Source: JABJPM01 sp964596705 (lineage in GTDB: Archaea; Nanobdellota; Nanobdellia; SCGC-AAA011-G17; PNOQ01). From it: a DNA stretch of 8,142 bases. The stretch covers positions 1 to 8,142 of the forward strand of contig CAZQVG010000025.1 of assembly GCA_964596705.1 (NCBI GenBank), in the 5' to 3' direction. The first letter of the stretch is position 1; every line of letters begins with the position of its first letter. The notes below the pieces were generated by a model. That model ran no database searches and was not told the DNA's origin. It saw only the letters and a list, made by a program, of their open reading frames with translations. A program made the translations under genes and the position numbers. Shown piece after piece: positions 1-5,107 of this stretch.

Positions 1-65
1 ATACTTCAATTCCCAGGAAAGAAATAATTTCTATAATGAAAAAACATTTTCAATTCCCTGAATAA
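1..65 (+). CDS. C-terminal end of a paralogue of the 107-aa protein encoded at 2465-2788 (5' end outside window)
   Basis: Only the last 20 codons are present, read from position 3 to the TAA at 63-65. The predicted tail (TSIPRKEII..., ending KKHFQFPE) is identical at protein level to the tail of the 107-aa protein at 2465-2788. The DNA differs at a single silent base (TTC against TTT) over the 65 bases. It is followed by an S-type small gene after 10 bases, as the second copy is. In the second copy this gene starts inside the stop of a peptidase-MNT gene, so the DNA just left of the window may hold another such gene; that is a prediction. Function is unknown. Confidence 0.8.
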   Translation, partial: TSIPRKEIISIMKKHFQFPE

Positions 66-75
66 AATATTCAAA

Positions 76-330
76 ATGACAGATATAAACAAACAAAAAT
101 TAAAGAAAAAACTAGAAAAGATTTATCAAGGATATATAGAAGGCAAAAATCTGAAGAAAGAAACTTTCCAAATATATAAAGCATATTCTGGGGCTTCTAT
201 TTTTTTAGATAAAGACATATCATTAGCTTTAAATAAACTTATAGATTTATATGAAAACACAGGAATAGCCGTATCAAAACAAGAAGCGAAGGACATTATA
301 AAAAGTTTAAAAAAAGAAAAAGAGAATTAG
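76..330 (+). CDS. Small helical protein, S family copy 1 (84 aa), function unknown
   Basis: This is a lysine-rich 84-aa protein with no signal peptide or membrane segment, expected to be mostly alpha-helical and cytoplasmic. It is one of three related genes here, with copies at 694-948 and, frameshifted, at 2799-3061. Shared features are a basic N-terminal helix (about residues 8-22, KLKKKL then a YxxY-like pattern), a central SGASIFLDK-type segment (about 40-48), an amphipathic helix (ALNKLIDLY, about 51-60), and a final SKQEAKDII helix. The ATG at 76 lies 10 bases after the preceding stop with no ribosome site, at the same place as in the duplicate. I do not recognise the family. A small antitoxin, immunity or adaptor-like partner is only a guess from context. 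Confidence 0.8.
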   Translation: MTDINKQKLKKKLEKIYQGYIEGKNLKKETFQIYKAYSGASIFLDKDISLALNKLIDLYENTGIAVSKQEAKDIIKSLKKEKEN

Positions 331-344
331 AAAGAAGATAAAAA

Positions 345-662
345 ATGCAACTTGAAGAAAGATTAAATCAAATTCAAACACCAAATGAGATTATAGAATT
401 TACACCAACAATAGACAGTTATTTACCTGGAACAACAGTGTTGTATAGTGCTCCAATAAAAATATATGACTTACCAAATATTGGAGTTTCTATCCACCTA
501 CATGGTACTGGAGACATCTTATATGGTGGAACAGTAAAAGAGATTGGGAGTGATAAAATAATTACAAGATTAAACTCTTATGAATCCGCAATGGCAGACT
601 ATTATCTTGGAGAAGGTTTATCTCAAGGAATTGGCAGGTTAATTGAACCAAACAATAGATAA
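345..662 (+). CDS. MQLE-start protein 1 (105 aa), function unknown
   Basis: The product is a beta-rich, mildly acidic 105-aa protein without a signal peptide or membrane helix. Its first residues (MQLEERLNQ) and a later YDLPNIGVSI segment (about residues 41-50) match the N-terminal part of the 178-aa product at 3798-4334 (MQLERILSQ and YELPNLSTSI), so the two share an N-terminal module. The rest differs: here a SIHLHGTGDILYGG stretch and a glycine-containing end, there a longer domain with a PHIH motif. The DNA around both starts is also similar (ATAAAAATGCAACTTGAA). It follows S1 by 14 bases and is followed by a T-rich tract. A toxin-like or effector role with a swapped C-terminal part is possible but unproven. 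Confidence 0.75.
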   Translation: MQLEERLNQIQTPNEIIEFTPTIDSYLPGTTVLYSAPIKIYDLPNIGVSIHLHGTGDILYGGTVKEIGSDKIITRLNSYESAMADYYLGEGLSQGIGRLIEPNNR

Positions 663-676
663 TTTTTTATTTTTTT
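663..676 (+). terminator. U-rich candidate terminator or attenuator
   Basis: A run of six T, one A and seven T follows directly after the stop codon of the MQLE-start gene. Archaeal transcription can terminate at U-tracts without a hairpin, and no strong hairpin is seen here. The next gene starts only 18 bases later, with no clear TATA box in the gap, so partial termination setting the ratio of upstream to downstream genes is more likely than a full operon end. Confidence 0.4.
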
Positions 677-693
677 ACATTATTAAGAATAAG

Positions 694-948
694 ATGGCAA
701 CTGAAATAAACCCTAAAAAATTGAAGAAAAAACTTATTGAGATATATTCAAATTATCTATCTGATAACAAGGAATTAGTCAAAAAAGCCAAGAGAAAAGC
801 AATGGAATTAGACGGATTATGGAGCGGTAGTTTTCTATTCTCTAAAGCGATTGAAAAGGCTTTAAGTGGTTTGACTTACCTTTACATAGAGCCAAGAATA
901 TCTAAAGAAGAAGCCAAAAAAATACTAGAGGATCTAAAAAATGAATAA
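694..948 (+). CDS. Small helical protein, S family copy 3 (84 aa), function unknown
   Basis: This is a paralogue of the gene at 76-330 with exactly the same length of 84 aa. It shares a basic KLKKKLIEIY helix near residues 9-18, a WSGSFLFSK segment matching SGASIFLDK, and a C-terminal ISKEEAKKILEDL helix matching SKQEAKDII. I chose the ATG at 694 because it aligns with the other copies. The frame is open back to an ATG at 643, but those extra residues are encoded by the previous gene's tail and the T-rich tract and have no counterpart. The last codons overlap the next start by 8 bases (AAAAATGAA), suggesting translational coupling to the 156-aa gene. The sequence is more diverged than the other two copies. 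Confidence 0.8.
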   Translation: MATEINPKKLKKKLIEIYSNYLSDNKELVKKAKRKAMELDGLWSGSFLFSKAIEKALSGLTYLYIEPRISKEEAKKILEDLKNE

Positions 949-1411
949 AAACGAACTATTAACAGAACTACAAACTAAATTTGAAGAGATAAAAAAAGAA
1001 CTTAATTTCAGATCTAACTTCCAAGAGATAAATGAATTCTCATTCATAGAAGACTTAACTCTCGCACAAGGATTTGTAAGTAATCAATTTTCAAGGCAAT
1101 TAATCAACAGAATAACAGAAACATACAGTAGTTGGATCGGAACATTACACAACTGGATAATCCCAAATCCTCATGACATGATGGCAATAAATGAAGCAAG
1201 CAAACTCACAGAAGATGAAAAAAATGAGATAAATAAAACTATAAACAAAATAATGTATTTCATTAGAAAAAATAAAAGAATTGCATTTGAAAAAAACAAA
1301 AAAGAAGAAGGACCATTTATAGATGAACTAATCCAATATAGTAAAGAATTCACTAAATTCATGGCTAAATATCATAAAAAATTCGAAATTATTTGGAAAG
1401 ATGACCAATGA
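941..1411 (+). CDS. Helical 156-aa protein upstream of peptidase-MNT gene 1, function unknown
   Basis: The predicted protein is almost entirely helical and rich in Lys, Glu, Asn and Ile. It has no signal peptide, membrane segment or recognisable catalytic motif. I looked for the HEPN RNase motif (R, four to six residues, H), because HEPN proteins commonly pair with MNT proteins, and found no convincing one. The central part holds YSSWIGTLHNWIIPNPHD (about residues 62-79), which is the most distinctive stretch. A GAGG at 928-931, nine bases before the ATG, is a plausible ribosome site, and the start overlaps the S3 gene. Its own end overlaps the start of the peptidase-MNT gene by 11 bases, so it is probably made together with that protein. 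A partner or substrate role is inference. Confidence 0.75.
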   Translation: MNKNELLTELQTKFEEIKKELNFRSNFQEINEFSFIEDLTLAQGFVSNQFSRQLINRITETYSSWIGTLHNWIIPNPHDMMAINEASKLTEDEKNEINKTINKIMYFIRKNKRIAFEKNKKEEGPFIDELIQYSKEFTKFMAKYHKKFEIIWKDDQ

Positions 1412-2468
1412 TTTAGAACAACTCATTTCAGAAGCATCATCATTCATCCAATCAGAATTCCAATTAAAACTAAACAAATCAACTCTTAAGGTTTACCCCA
1501 AAGAAGCTTGGCAAAGATTTTATCATCAAAACAAATTTGAAACAACTGCAGATGGTTTATATGTTCCTTACTCTTACACTGCTTACACACATTTTGATAG
1601 CCCAACACTAGTCTCAGACATTTTTCACGAACTATTTGGTCACGGTCTCTTCATTGAACATTCTTCAATAGGAAAAAAATTAAGAGAGATAATTCAAAAT
1701 AATCAAAATGAAAAGAAATTTCTTTTTGAAAAAATAAATCCTCTAGAACAACCATTAGGATTATGCACACAAAACATAGGAAACTATGAAGGATTTGCTG
1801 TCTGGCTTGAAGCACTACTTTGTAAAGAAACAAATAATTCAGAGGTGTGGAAATTAAAAAAAGATAGACTTTCTCAAGATTATAGAATCCTATATGATAG
1901 TTTTCAAGAAGCAGAAAGAGCTTTAACACGTTTTGGTTTCATGTCTCAACTTGGATTTCCAAAACATTATGATAATCAAAGAATATTATCTATCTTAAAA
2001 AAACTATACGACCCCAAATTTTCCAATATTAATTTCATTATCCTTTACGGTTCCCAAAAACCAGACAGCGACATAGATTTATTTGTAATTTCCACTAATC
2101 CATCAAGAAATTATTTTAATGGATGGCTCGATATATATGAATTAAATCAAGAAGAATTTAACGATTCTTTAGCACATTTAGACATTAGTGTTACAGATCC
2201 TCTATTTACTGGACAATTAATTTATGGAGAAAGATCTTATCTAGAAAGATTAAAACATCAAGCAATCACCCAAGATATAACAGGAGACATAATACACTAT
2301 AATCTAAGAGAAGCAAAAAAACAACAAGAATACCTCTCAAAATTACCCCTCCCGGATTTCCGCAGAAAAACATGCTTATCCTACATCCAAACTTTCACAA
2401 AAAATGCAGAATTGCTTTCCAATGGAATAAAACTATTAACAAAAAGAAACATAGATAAGATAAAATGA
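1401..2468 (+). CDS. HExxH metallopeptidase-like / minimal nucleotidyltransferase fusion protein 1 (355 aa)
   Basis: Residues about 1-185 hold a zinc-peptidase-like domain with HELFGH at 76-81 (H76, E77, H81) and a downstream NYEGFAVWLE (E130, E137) that could supply the third zinc ligand, as in gluzincins. Residues about 190-290 look like an MNT domain: ILYGSQKPDSDIDLFVI with G217, S218, D224 and D226, and a later possible acidic residue in LDISVTD (D261 or D266). A helical tail follows (about 295-355). GS and DxD are only five residues apart, shorter than the roughly ten of typical MNT proteins. All core residues are present, so both activities are possible: protein cleavage and NMP transfer to a protein or RNA. 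It lacks a signal peptide, so it is probably cytoplasmic. The paralogue is at 5351-6334. The substrate is unknown. Confidence 0.85.
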   Translation: MTNDLEQLISEASSFIQSEFQLKLNKSTLKVYPKEAWQRFYHQNKFETTADGLYVPYSYTAYTHFDSPTLVSDIFHELFGHGLFIEHSSIGKKLREIIQNNQNEKKFLFEKINPLEQPLGLCTQNIGNYEGFAVWLEALLCKETNNSEVWKLKKDRLSQDYRILYDSFQEAERALTRFGFMSQLGFPKHYDNQRILSILKKLYDPKFSNINFIILYGSQKPDSDIDLFVISTNPSRNYFNGWLDIYELNQEEFNDSLAHLDISVTDPLFTGQLIYGERSYLERLKHQAITQDITGDIIHYNLREAKKQQEYLSKLPLPDFRRKTCLSYIQTFTKNAELLSNGIKLLTKRNIDKIK

Positions 2469-2788
2469 GACTAAACATATTAGGGATTAGCAGCCAGGAA
2501 TATCCAGAAGGAAGAGTAGATAGTTTTAAGATAAATGAAACAGAAGGACATTGGGGATCAATAATAGACTGTCTAGTAGAGTTTGGATTCAAAGAAAAAT
2601 CTATAAGAGCAGACATAGATGCCACATTAGAAAATAGAGGATATCTCTTCCTCTACCTAAATCCAAAATTAAAAGTCCATTTATCAGCAGAGGAATCTGA
2701 AGATTTTTTTACAATAAGGTTTGATACTTCAATTCCCAGGAAAGAAATAATTTCTATAATGAAAAAACATTTTCAATTTCCTGAATAA
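2465..2788 (+). CDS. 107-aa alpha/beta protein coupled to peptidase-MNT gene 1, function unknown
   Basis: The ATG sits in an ATGA overlap with the stop of the peptidase-MNT gene, which indicates translational coupling and suggests related function. The product is soluble and looks alpha/beta. A beta-rich N-terminal half (LNILGI, then a GHWGSIIDCLVEFGF segment) is followed by strands (GYLFLYLNPKLKVHL, FFTIRFD) and a last helix (KEIISIMKKHF). There is no signal peptide or known catalytic motif. A second copy ends at position 65, with identical C-terminal residues. The size and alpha/beta layout recall immunity-type proteins, but this is only a resemblance. I do not recognise the family. Confidence 0.8.
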   Translation: MRLNILGISSQEYPEGRVDSFKINETEGHWGSIIDCLVEFGFKEKSIRADIDATLENRGYLFLYLNPKLKVHLSAEESEDFFTIRFDTSIPRKEIISIMKKHFQFPE

Positions 2789-2798
2789 AATACTAAAA
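2724..2798 (+). repeat. Direct repeat of positions 1-75 (end of 107-aa gene plus spacer)
   Basis: Positions 2724-2788 match 1-65 with a single silent difference, at an offset of 2723 bases. The 10-base spacers that follow are similar but not identical. Downstream of the stop codon the two copies fall to clearly lower similarity, although they still encode related S-type proteins. Confidence 0.9.
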
Positions 2799-3061
2799 AT
2801 GACAAACATAAATAAAAAAGAACTAAAAAAGAAACTCATAGAGACTTATCAAAGATACATAGAAAACCCAGAATCAGAAAAATTGAAAAAAGAAGCTTTC
2901 CAGATATATAAAACATATTCTGGAGCTTCTATTTTTTTAGATAAATCACATCGATAGCATTAAATAAACTTATAGACCTATCGAAAGACACAGGAATAAT
3001 TTTTTCAAAACAGGAAGCAAAAAAAATCTTAGAAGAGTTACGTAAAAATGTTATTAGATAA
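2799..3061 (+). pseudogene. Frameshifted S family copy 2
   Basis: The reading frame from the ATG at 2799 is closely related to S1 (76-330) for about 49 codons, up to the conserved SGASIFLDK segment, then meets a TAG at 2955-2957. Losing one base near 2946 explains this. In the shifted frame the S-family sequence continues (ALNKLIDL, SKQEAKKILEEL) and ends at the TAA at 3059-3061. Relative to S1 there is also a two-codon insertion near residue 24. The intact frame would give about 86 residues. The 52-residue truncated product lacks the C-terminal helices. Programmed frameshifting is not suggested, as there is no slippery heptamer at the break. A sequencing error is possible. Confidence 0.75.
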
Positions 3062-3128
3062 TATAGATAAAAGATTAATTAAGATTTATGAAGAAGAAAA
3101 AGAAAATAAAGAAGACAAAACAGGATGA
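3048..3128 (+). pseudogene. 5' stub resembling the start of a peptidase-MNT gene (26 codons)
   Basis: A short frame starts with MLLDNIDKRLIKIYEE, which resembles the first residues of the second peptidase-MNT protein (MLLDSELKRINHIYKE), including similar codons (ATGTTATTAGAT against ATGCTATTAGAT). After about 17 codons it becomes a Lys/Glu-rich string and stops at 3126-3128. It starts inside the end of the S2 pseudogene, just as the 156-aa gene starts inside S3. The simplest reading is a third peptidase-MNT gene cut down to its first codons and joined to other sequence. It could instead be a real short leader ORF coupled by ATGA to the next frame. Confidence 0.45.
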
Positions 3129-3484
3129 ATTTTGTTCAAAGATTAAAACAAGAAGCAAATTATCATCCATTCCTTCGATCCTTCTTCATCTACAGAACTT
3201 TTGAATTAGTTCTCGAAAAGAAAAAATCATTATTAAATCTTCCCCATATGATCAAAGAACTTTTAAGATCATACTATCATTATGAAAGTTATCTATTTAA
3301 AGAAAAAGGTTCTGCTACAGAAGATGAAATAGAGATATTTCCAGGAATTATCTTTACAAAAGGAATTACATATAAGATTTTAGAATCTCTCAACCTAGAA
3401 AAAACAAAATTTTCATTCTTATACCATCTAATGATTCTTGAAAGATATAAGCGAAGAAAACTATCTCTCTCAAAAACAAATTAG
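3125..3484 (+). CDS. Helical 119-aa protein, probably 3'-truncated, function unknown
   Basis: The ATG overlaps the preceding stop (ATGA). The product is rich in aromatic and basic residues and mostly helical (FLRSFFIYRTFELVLEKKK near residues 17-35, then SYYHYESYLF near 49-58). It has no signal peptide or clear membrane segment, and I recognise no family. The frame probably continued originally. Just before its TAG there is a CTATCTCTCTC dinucleotide run, and the neighbouring frame then reads QKQIRKLSNIEGVVDIF. After a T6 run the original frame resumes as EEYAKKLKDKPRIIRC and stops at 3578-3580. Two compensating slips would thus restore a protein of about 150 residues. The gene is therefore probably decaying, unless the slips are sequencing errors. 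Confidence 0.5.
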   Translation: MNFVQRLKQEANYHPFLRSFFIYRTFELVLEKKKSLLNLPHMIKELLRSYYHYESYLFKEKGSATEDEIEIFPGIIFTKGITYKILESLNLEKTKFSFLYHLMILERYKRRKLSLSKTN

Positions 3485-3541
3485 AAAATTGAGCAACATA
3501 GAAGGAGTAGTTGATATTTTTTAGAAGAATATGCAAAAAAA

Positions 3542-3751
3542 CTAAAAGATAAACCAAGAATAATTAGATGTTCTAACTAGTTCAGTCAATAAATGATTTA
3601 ATAGTCTTATCATCAAGACAGATGAAAAAAATAAAGATAATTTAATCTCAGGAATATCATCAATATCTTCATAATTTCTCAAAGAATCAAAAACTGAAGA
3701 AACACCATTAATAAACTTTTTAGTTGATTTTTCTCTACCAAAGATATTTAT
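3542..3751 (-). pseudogene. Possible inverted gene remnant, open frame without a start codon
   Basis: On the - strand a frame is open for 69 codons from about 3751 down to the TAG at 3542-3544. It would encode a protein-like sequence with FINGVSSVFDSLRNYEDI and a hydrophobic helix (IKLSLFFSSVLMIRLLNHLL). There is no ATG near its beginning, and the frame is closed by a stop at 3752-3754. It may be a fragment of a gene inserted in reverse, or a chance opening in AT-rich DNA. Its end bears a faint resemblance to the centre of the 156-aa protein (R..LIN...YSSW against RLLNHLL...NYSW), too weak to rely on. Confidence 0.3.
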
Positions 3752-3760
3752 TTAAATATA
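3744..3760 (+). promoter_or_regulatory. TATA box of the second block, within a perfect palindrome
   Basis: TTTAAATATA at 3751-3760 fits an archaeal TATA box. A start of transcription about 25 bases downstream, near 3781, would give a leader of about 17 bases that just includes the GGAGG site. The box lies inside a perfect inverted repeat, ATATTTATTTAAATAT (3744-3759, 7-base arms, 2-base spacer), which could be a repressor site. AT-only palindromes are common by chance in DNA of this composition. Confidence 0.5.
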
Positions 3761-3783
3761 AAGAGATAAAAATAAAACTAGAT

Positions 3784-3788
3784 GGAGG
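3784..3788 (+). promoter_or_regulatory. Shine-Dalgarno site GGAGG for the 178-aa gene
   Basis: GGAGG stands nine bases before the ATG at 3798 and matches the expected anti-SD of archaeal 16S rRNA. It is the only strong ribosome site in the window, and it marks this gene as the leading gene of the second block. The genes behind it rely on overlaps or gaps of a few bases. Confidence 0.65.
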
Positions 3789-3797
3789 CAAATAAAA

Positions 3798-4334
3798 ATG
3801 CAACTTGAAAGAATACTATCCCAGAACCAATATCAAGACCTAACAACCCATTTCGAACACTATGAATTACCCAACTTAAGTACTTCCATTTTCAGTTTCA
3901 ATGATGAATATATGCAAAGACGCATCCAAGAGATAGTAAAAGGATACACGATAGAAACCCATAATCATAATAAAACTCTTAAACTTATAGATCTAGAAAC
4001 AAACCTGCCAACAATGAGAGTGGATTATAAAGGACCTGGAGAAGGATATCCACACATTCATTATGGAGTTGATGAGCAACACAATGGCCTGAGACCAGGA
4101 GACGAATCAACTGAAATATTTGGAAGCATACTATCTGGAGGAAATACTGGATTACCTACAGCAGATTGGAGTCAACACATAGAAATCCCAAAAGTAGAGG
4201 TCCCAAAAGAAACCACCCAATTAGATACCCCAAGATTTTATGGATATGGGGTAACAAGATTTGACCCAGATTCAATATCTAGCTTAAGAACAGTAGAATT
4301 AGATTTCAACTACATAAAAACATTCGCAAGTTAA
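3798..4334 (+). CDS. MQLE-start protein 2 (178 aa) with an RVD...PHIH motif, function unknown
   Basis: This is the first gene of the second block, with its own TATA box and GGAGG site. The first 30 or so residues (MQLERILSQ, YELPNLSTSI) are shared with the 105-aa protein at 345-662. The rest is different: a charged helix (about 38-50), then strands with MRVDYKGPGEGYPHIHYG (about 73-90; R74, D76, H86, H88), a Gly-rich SILSGGNTGL and a Pro-rich tail. An Arg-x-Asp followed by Pro-His-x-His/Asn near a glycine-rich turn recalls, from memory, RNase-like domains of polymorphic toxins, but I cannot confirm the family. There is no signal peptide. Because the four following small genes look like immunity-type proteins, a toxin role is worth testing. 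Confidence is high for the gene and low for the role. Confidence 0.8.
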   Translation: MQLERILSQNQYQDLTTHFEHYELPNLSTSIFSFNDEYMQRRIQEIVKGYTIETHNHNKTLKLIDLETNLPTMRVDYKGPGEGYPHIHYGVDEQHNGLRPGDESTEIFGSILSGGNTGLPTADWSQHIEIPKVEVPKETTQLDTPRFYGYGVTRFDPDSISSLRTVELDFNYIKTFAS

Positions 4335-4336
4335 AA

Positions 4337-4588
4337 ATGAAAATAAAAATAGAAACCTATAAGCCAGAATATAAAAAATTTGTAGGTGAAGTAGTTTCAT
4401 ACAAAATAATGAAAGACAAAAGCAATCCTGCACTAGACATAACCCTACTAGACAAGAAAACCCAAAATAAAAAAACAATAAGAATTATTGCAAAGGATAG
4501 AAATAAAGAAGGCGATATAGATTATTTAAAACATGCCATATCAGGTCTAGAATATGCACTTGAGAAAAAAGAAAAAATATCAAAATGA
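4337..4588 (+). CDS. Small alpha/beta protein A (83 aa), function unknown
   Basis: The gene starts two bases after the preceding stop, without a ribosome site, and ends in an ATGA overlap with gene B. The protein starts with strands (MKIKIE, FVGEVVSYKI, ALDITLLDKKT, KTIRIIAKD) and ends with one amphipathic helix (DYLKHAISGLEYALEKK), giving a beta-beta-beta-beta-alpha layout. It is paralogous to A' at 4847-5107: both have M-x-IKIE at the start, a central LDKKT, an IIAK-x-R motif and a final helix with a conserved ALE. There is no signal peptide, cysteine or catalytic motif. A binding or inhibitory role, such as an immunity protein or antitoxin, fits the layout but is inference. Confidence 0.8.
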   Translation: MKIKIETYKPEYKKFVGEVVSYKIMKDKSNPALDITLLDKKTQNKKTIRIIAKDRNKEGDIDYLKHAISGLEYALEKKEKISK

Positions 4589-4845
4589 CTACAAAATATA
4601 AACCCAAAATAAGAGGTTTAGAAATTATTTTGCACCAAGAAAATGGAGAGGTTTATCGAGGAGAGATATCATCGATCGAAGGATTTGCATACATACCAAA
4701 GAAAGATCCAAATACAGTCATATTGGGAATAGAATTTGATTTTAATAGAAAAACAAAATATCGCGATAACCTAGATTTATTGTTCACAACAGATAAAGAA
4801 GAAGACATAAAAGAATTCATAGAAATACTAAAACAACTAATATAA
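4585..4845 (+). CDS. Small alpha/beta protein B (86 aa), function unknown
   Basis: Translation probably couples to gene A through the ATGA overlap. The protein has several strands (LEIILHQ, EVYRGEISSIEGFAYI, VILGIEFDF, LDLLFTTD) and one terminal helix (IKEFIEILKQLI). It is paralogous to B' at 5094-5348. The last ten residues (EFIEILKQLI) and the preceding DxxFTT pattern are the same in both, while the N-terminal halves differ strongly. No catalytic residues, signal or membrane segment are seen. The order A-B then A'-B' shows that the pair was duplicated as a unit, which suggests A and B act together. Confidence 0.8.
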   Translation: MTTKYKPKIRGLEIILHQENGEVYRGEISSIEGFAYIPKKDPNTVILGIEFDFNRKTKYRDNLDLLFTTDKEEDIKEFIEILKQLI

Positions 4846-4846
4846 A
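4813..4846 (+). repeat. 34-base direct repeat, copy 1 (end of gene B)
   Basis: These bases, encoding the EFIEILKQLI tail, the stop and a few A residues, match 5316-5349 with one mismatch (offset 503). Both copies run into the start codon of a following gene: A' here, the second peptidase-MNT gene in the other case. Such conserved joints could serve as sites for homologous exchange of small genes. Confidence 0.85.
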
Positions 4847-5107
4847 ATGGAAATAAAAATAGAAAATATGCCAACAAACTCAATAATAATTAAAGGAGAA
4901 CCTGTAAAAACCAAAATATCAAAAGAAAAAAGTGAATCTAAATTAGAAATAGAAATCTTAGATAAAAAAACAAATAAACGAAAAATATTAGAAATTATTG
5001 CAAAAAACAGGGATAAAGCAAGAGAAGTTGATCTAGATATATTAACAAAAAACATAATTAGAGCATTTGAAAAAGCTTTAGAAGATAAAAAAAATGGGAA
5101 ATTATAA
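4847..5107 (+). CDS. Small alpha/beta protein A' (86 aa), paralogue of A
   Basis: This is the second A-type gene, one base after the stop of gene B. The start (ATGGAAATAAAAATAGAAA) differs from that of gene A by a single base over 19, whereas the following codons diverge quickly. Conserved with A are the MEIKIE start, the LDKKTNKRK turn, the LEIIAKNRDK strand and a final amphipathic helix (FEKALEDKK). The end overlaps gene B' by 14 bases. An open frame also exists on the opposite strand, but the paralogy and operon position support this strand. Function is unknown, and the same cautious immunity-like interpretation as for A applies. Confidence 0.8.
   Translation: MEIKIENMPTNSIIIKGEPVKTKISKEKSESKLEIEILDKKTNKRKILEIIAKNRDKAREVDLDILTKNIIRAFEKALEDKKNGKL

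Larger units (their letters stand above)
3485..3797. other. Degenerate spacer between the two blocks
   Basis: This is the only stretch of about 300 bases without an intact gene. Its left part (to 3580) looks like the frameshifted tail of the preceding gene. Its centre carries an open frame on the - strand without a start codon (3542-3751). Its right end carries the promoter of the second block. Short T runs near 3716-3720 and 3728-3732 could help end transcription of the first block. I see no RNA gene, repeat array or transposase remnant. Confidence 0.6.

Noticed and set aside
643..693. Upstream ATG extension of the S3 gene
   Set aside because: The extra 17 residues are read through the end of the previous gene and a T-rich tract, and have no match in S1 or S2. 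The ATG at 694 gives the same 84-residue length as S1.
941..1411. 156-aa helical protein as a HEPN toxin partner of the MNT domain
   Set aside because: Size and helicity fit, but I find no R-x4-6-H motif, so the assignment is not supported.
1651..1929. Open frame of 92 codons on the - strand
   Set aside because: It is antisense to the metallopeptidase domain of fusion gene 1, including its conserved glutamates. Its Leu/Phe-rich composition is a reverse-strand artefact.
2940..2957. Programmed frameshift in S2
   Set aside because: No slippery heptamer or downstream stem is visible, and the other S copies read straight through. A simple one-base loss explains it.
1..3061. CRISPR-like or phase-variation repeat array
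   Set aside because: The repeats are coding paralogues at kilobase distance, not short regular repeats with spacers.
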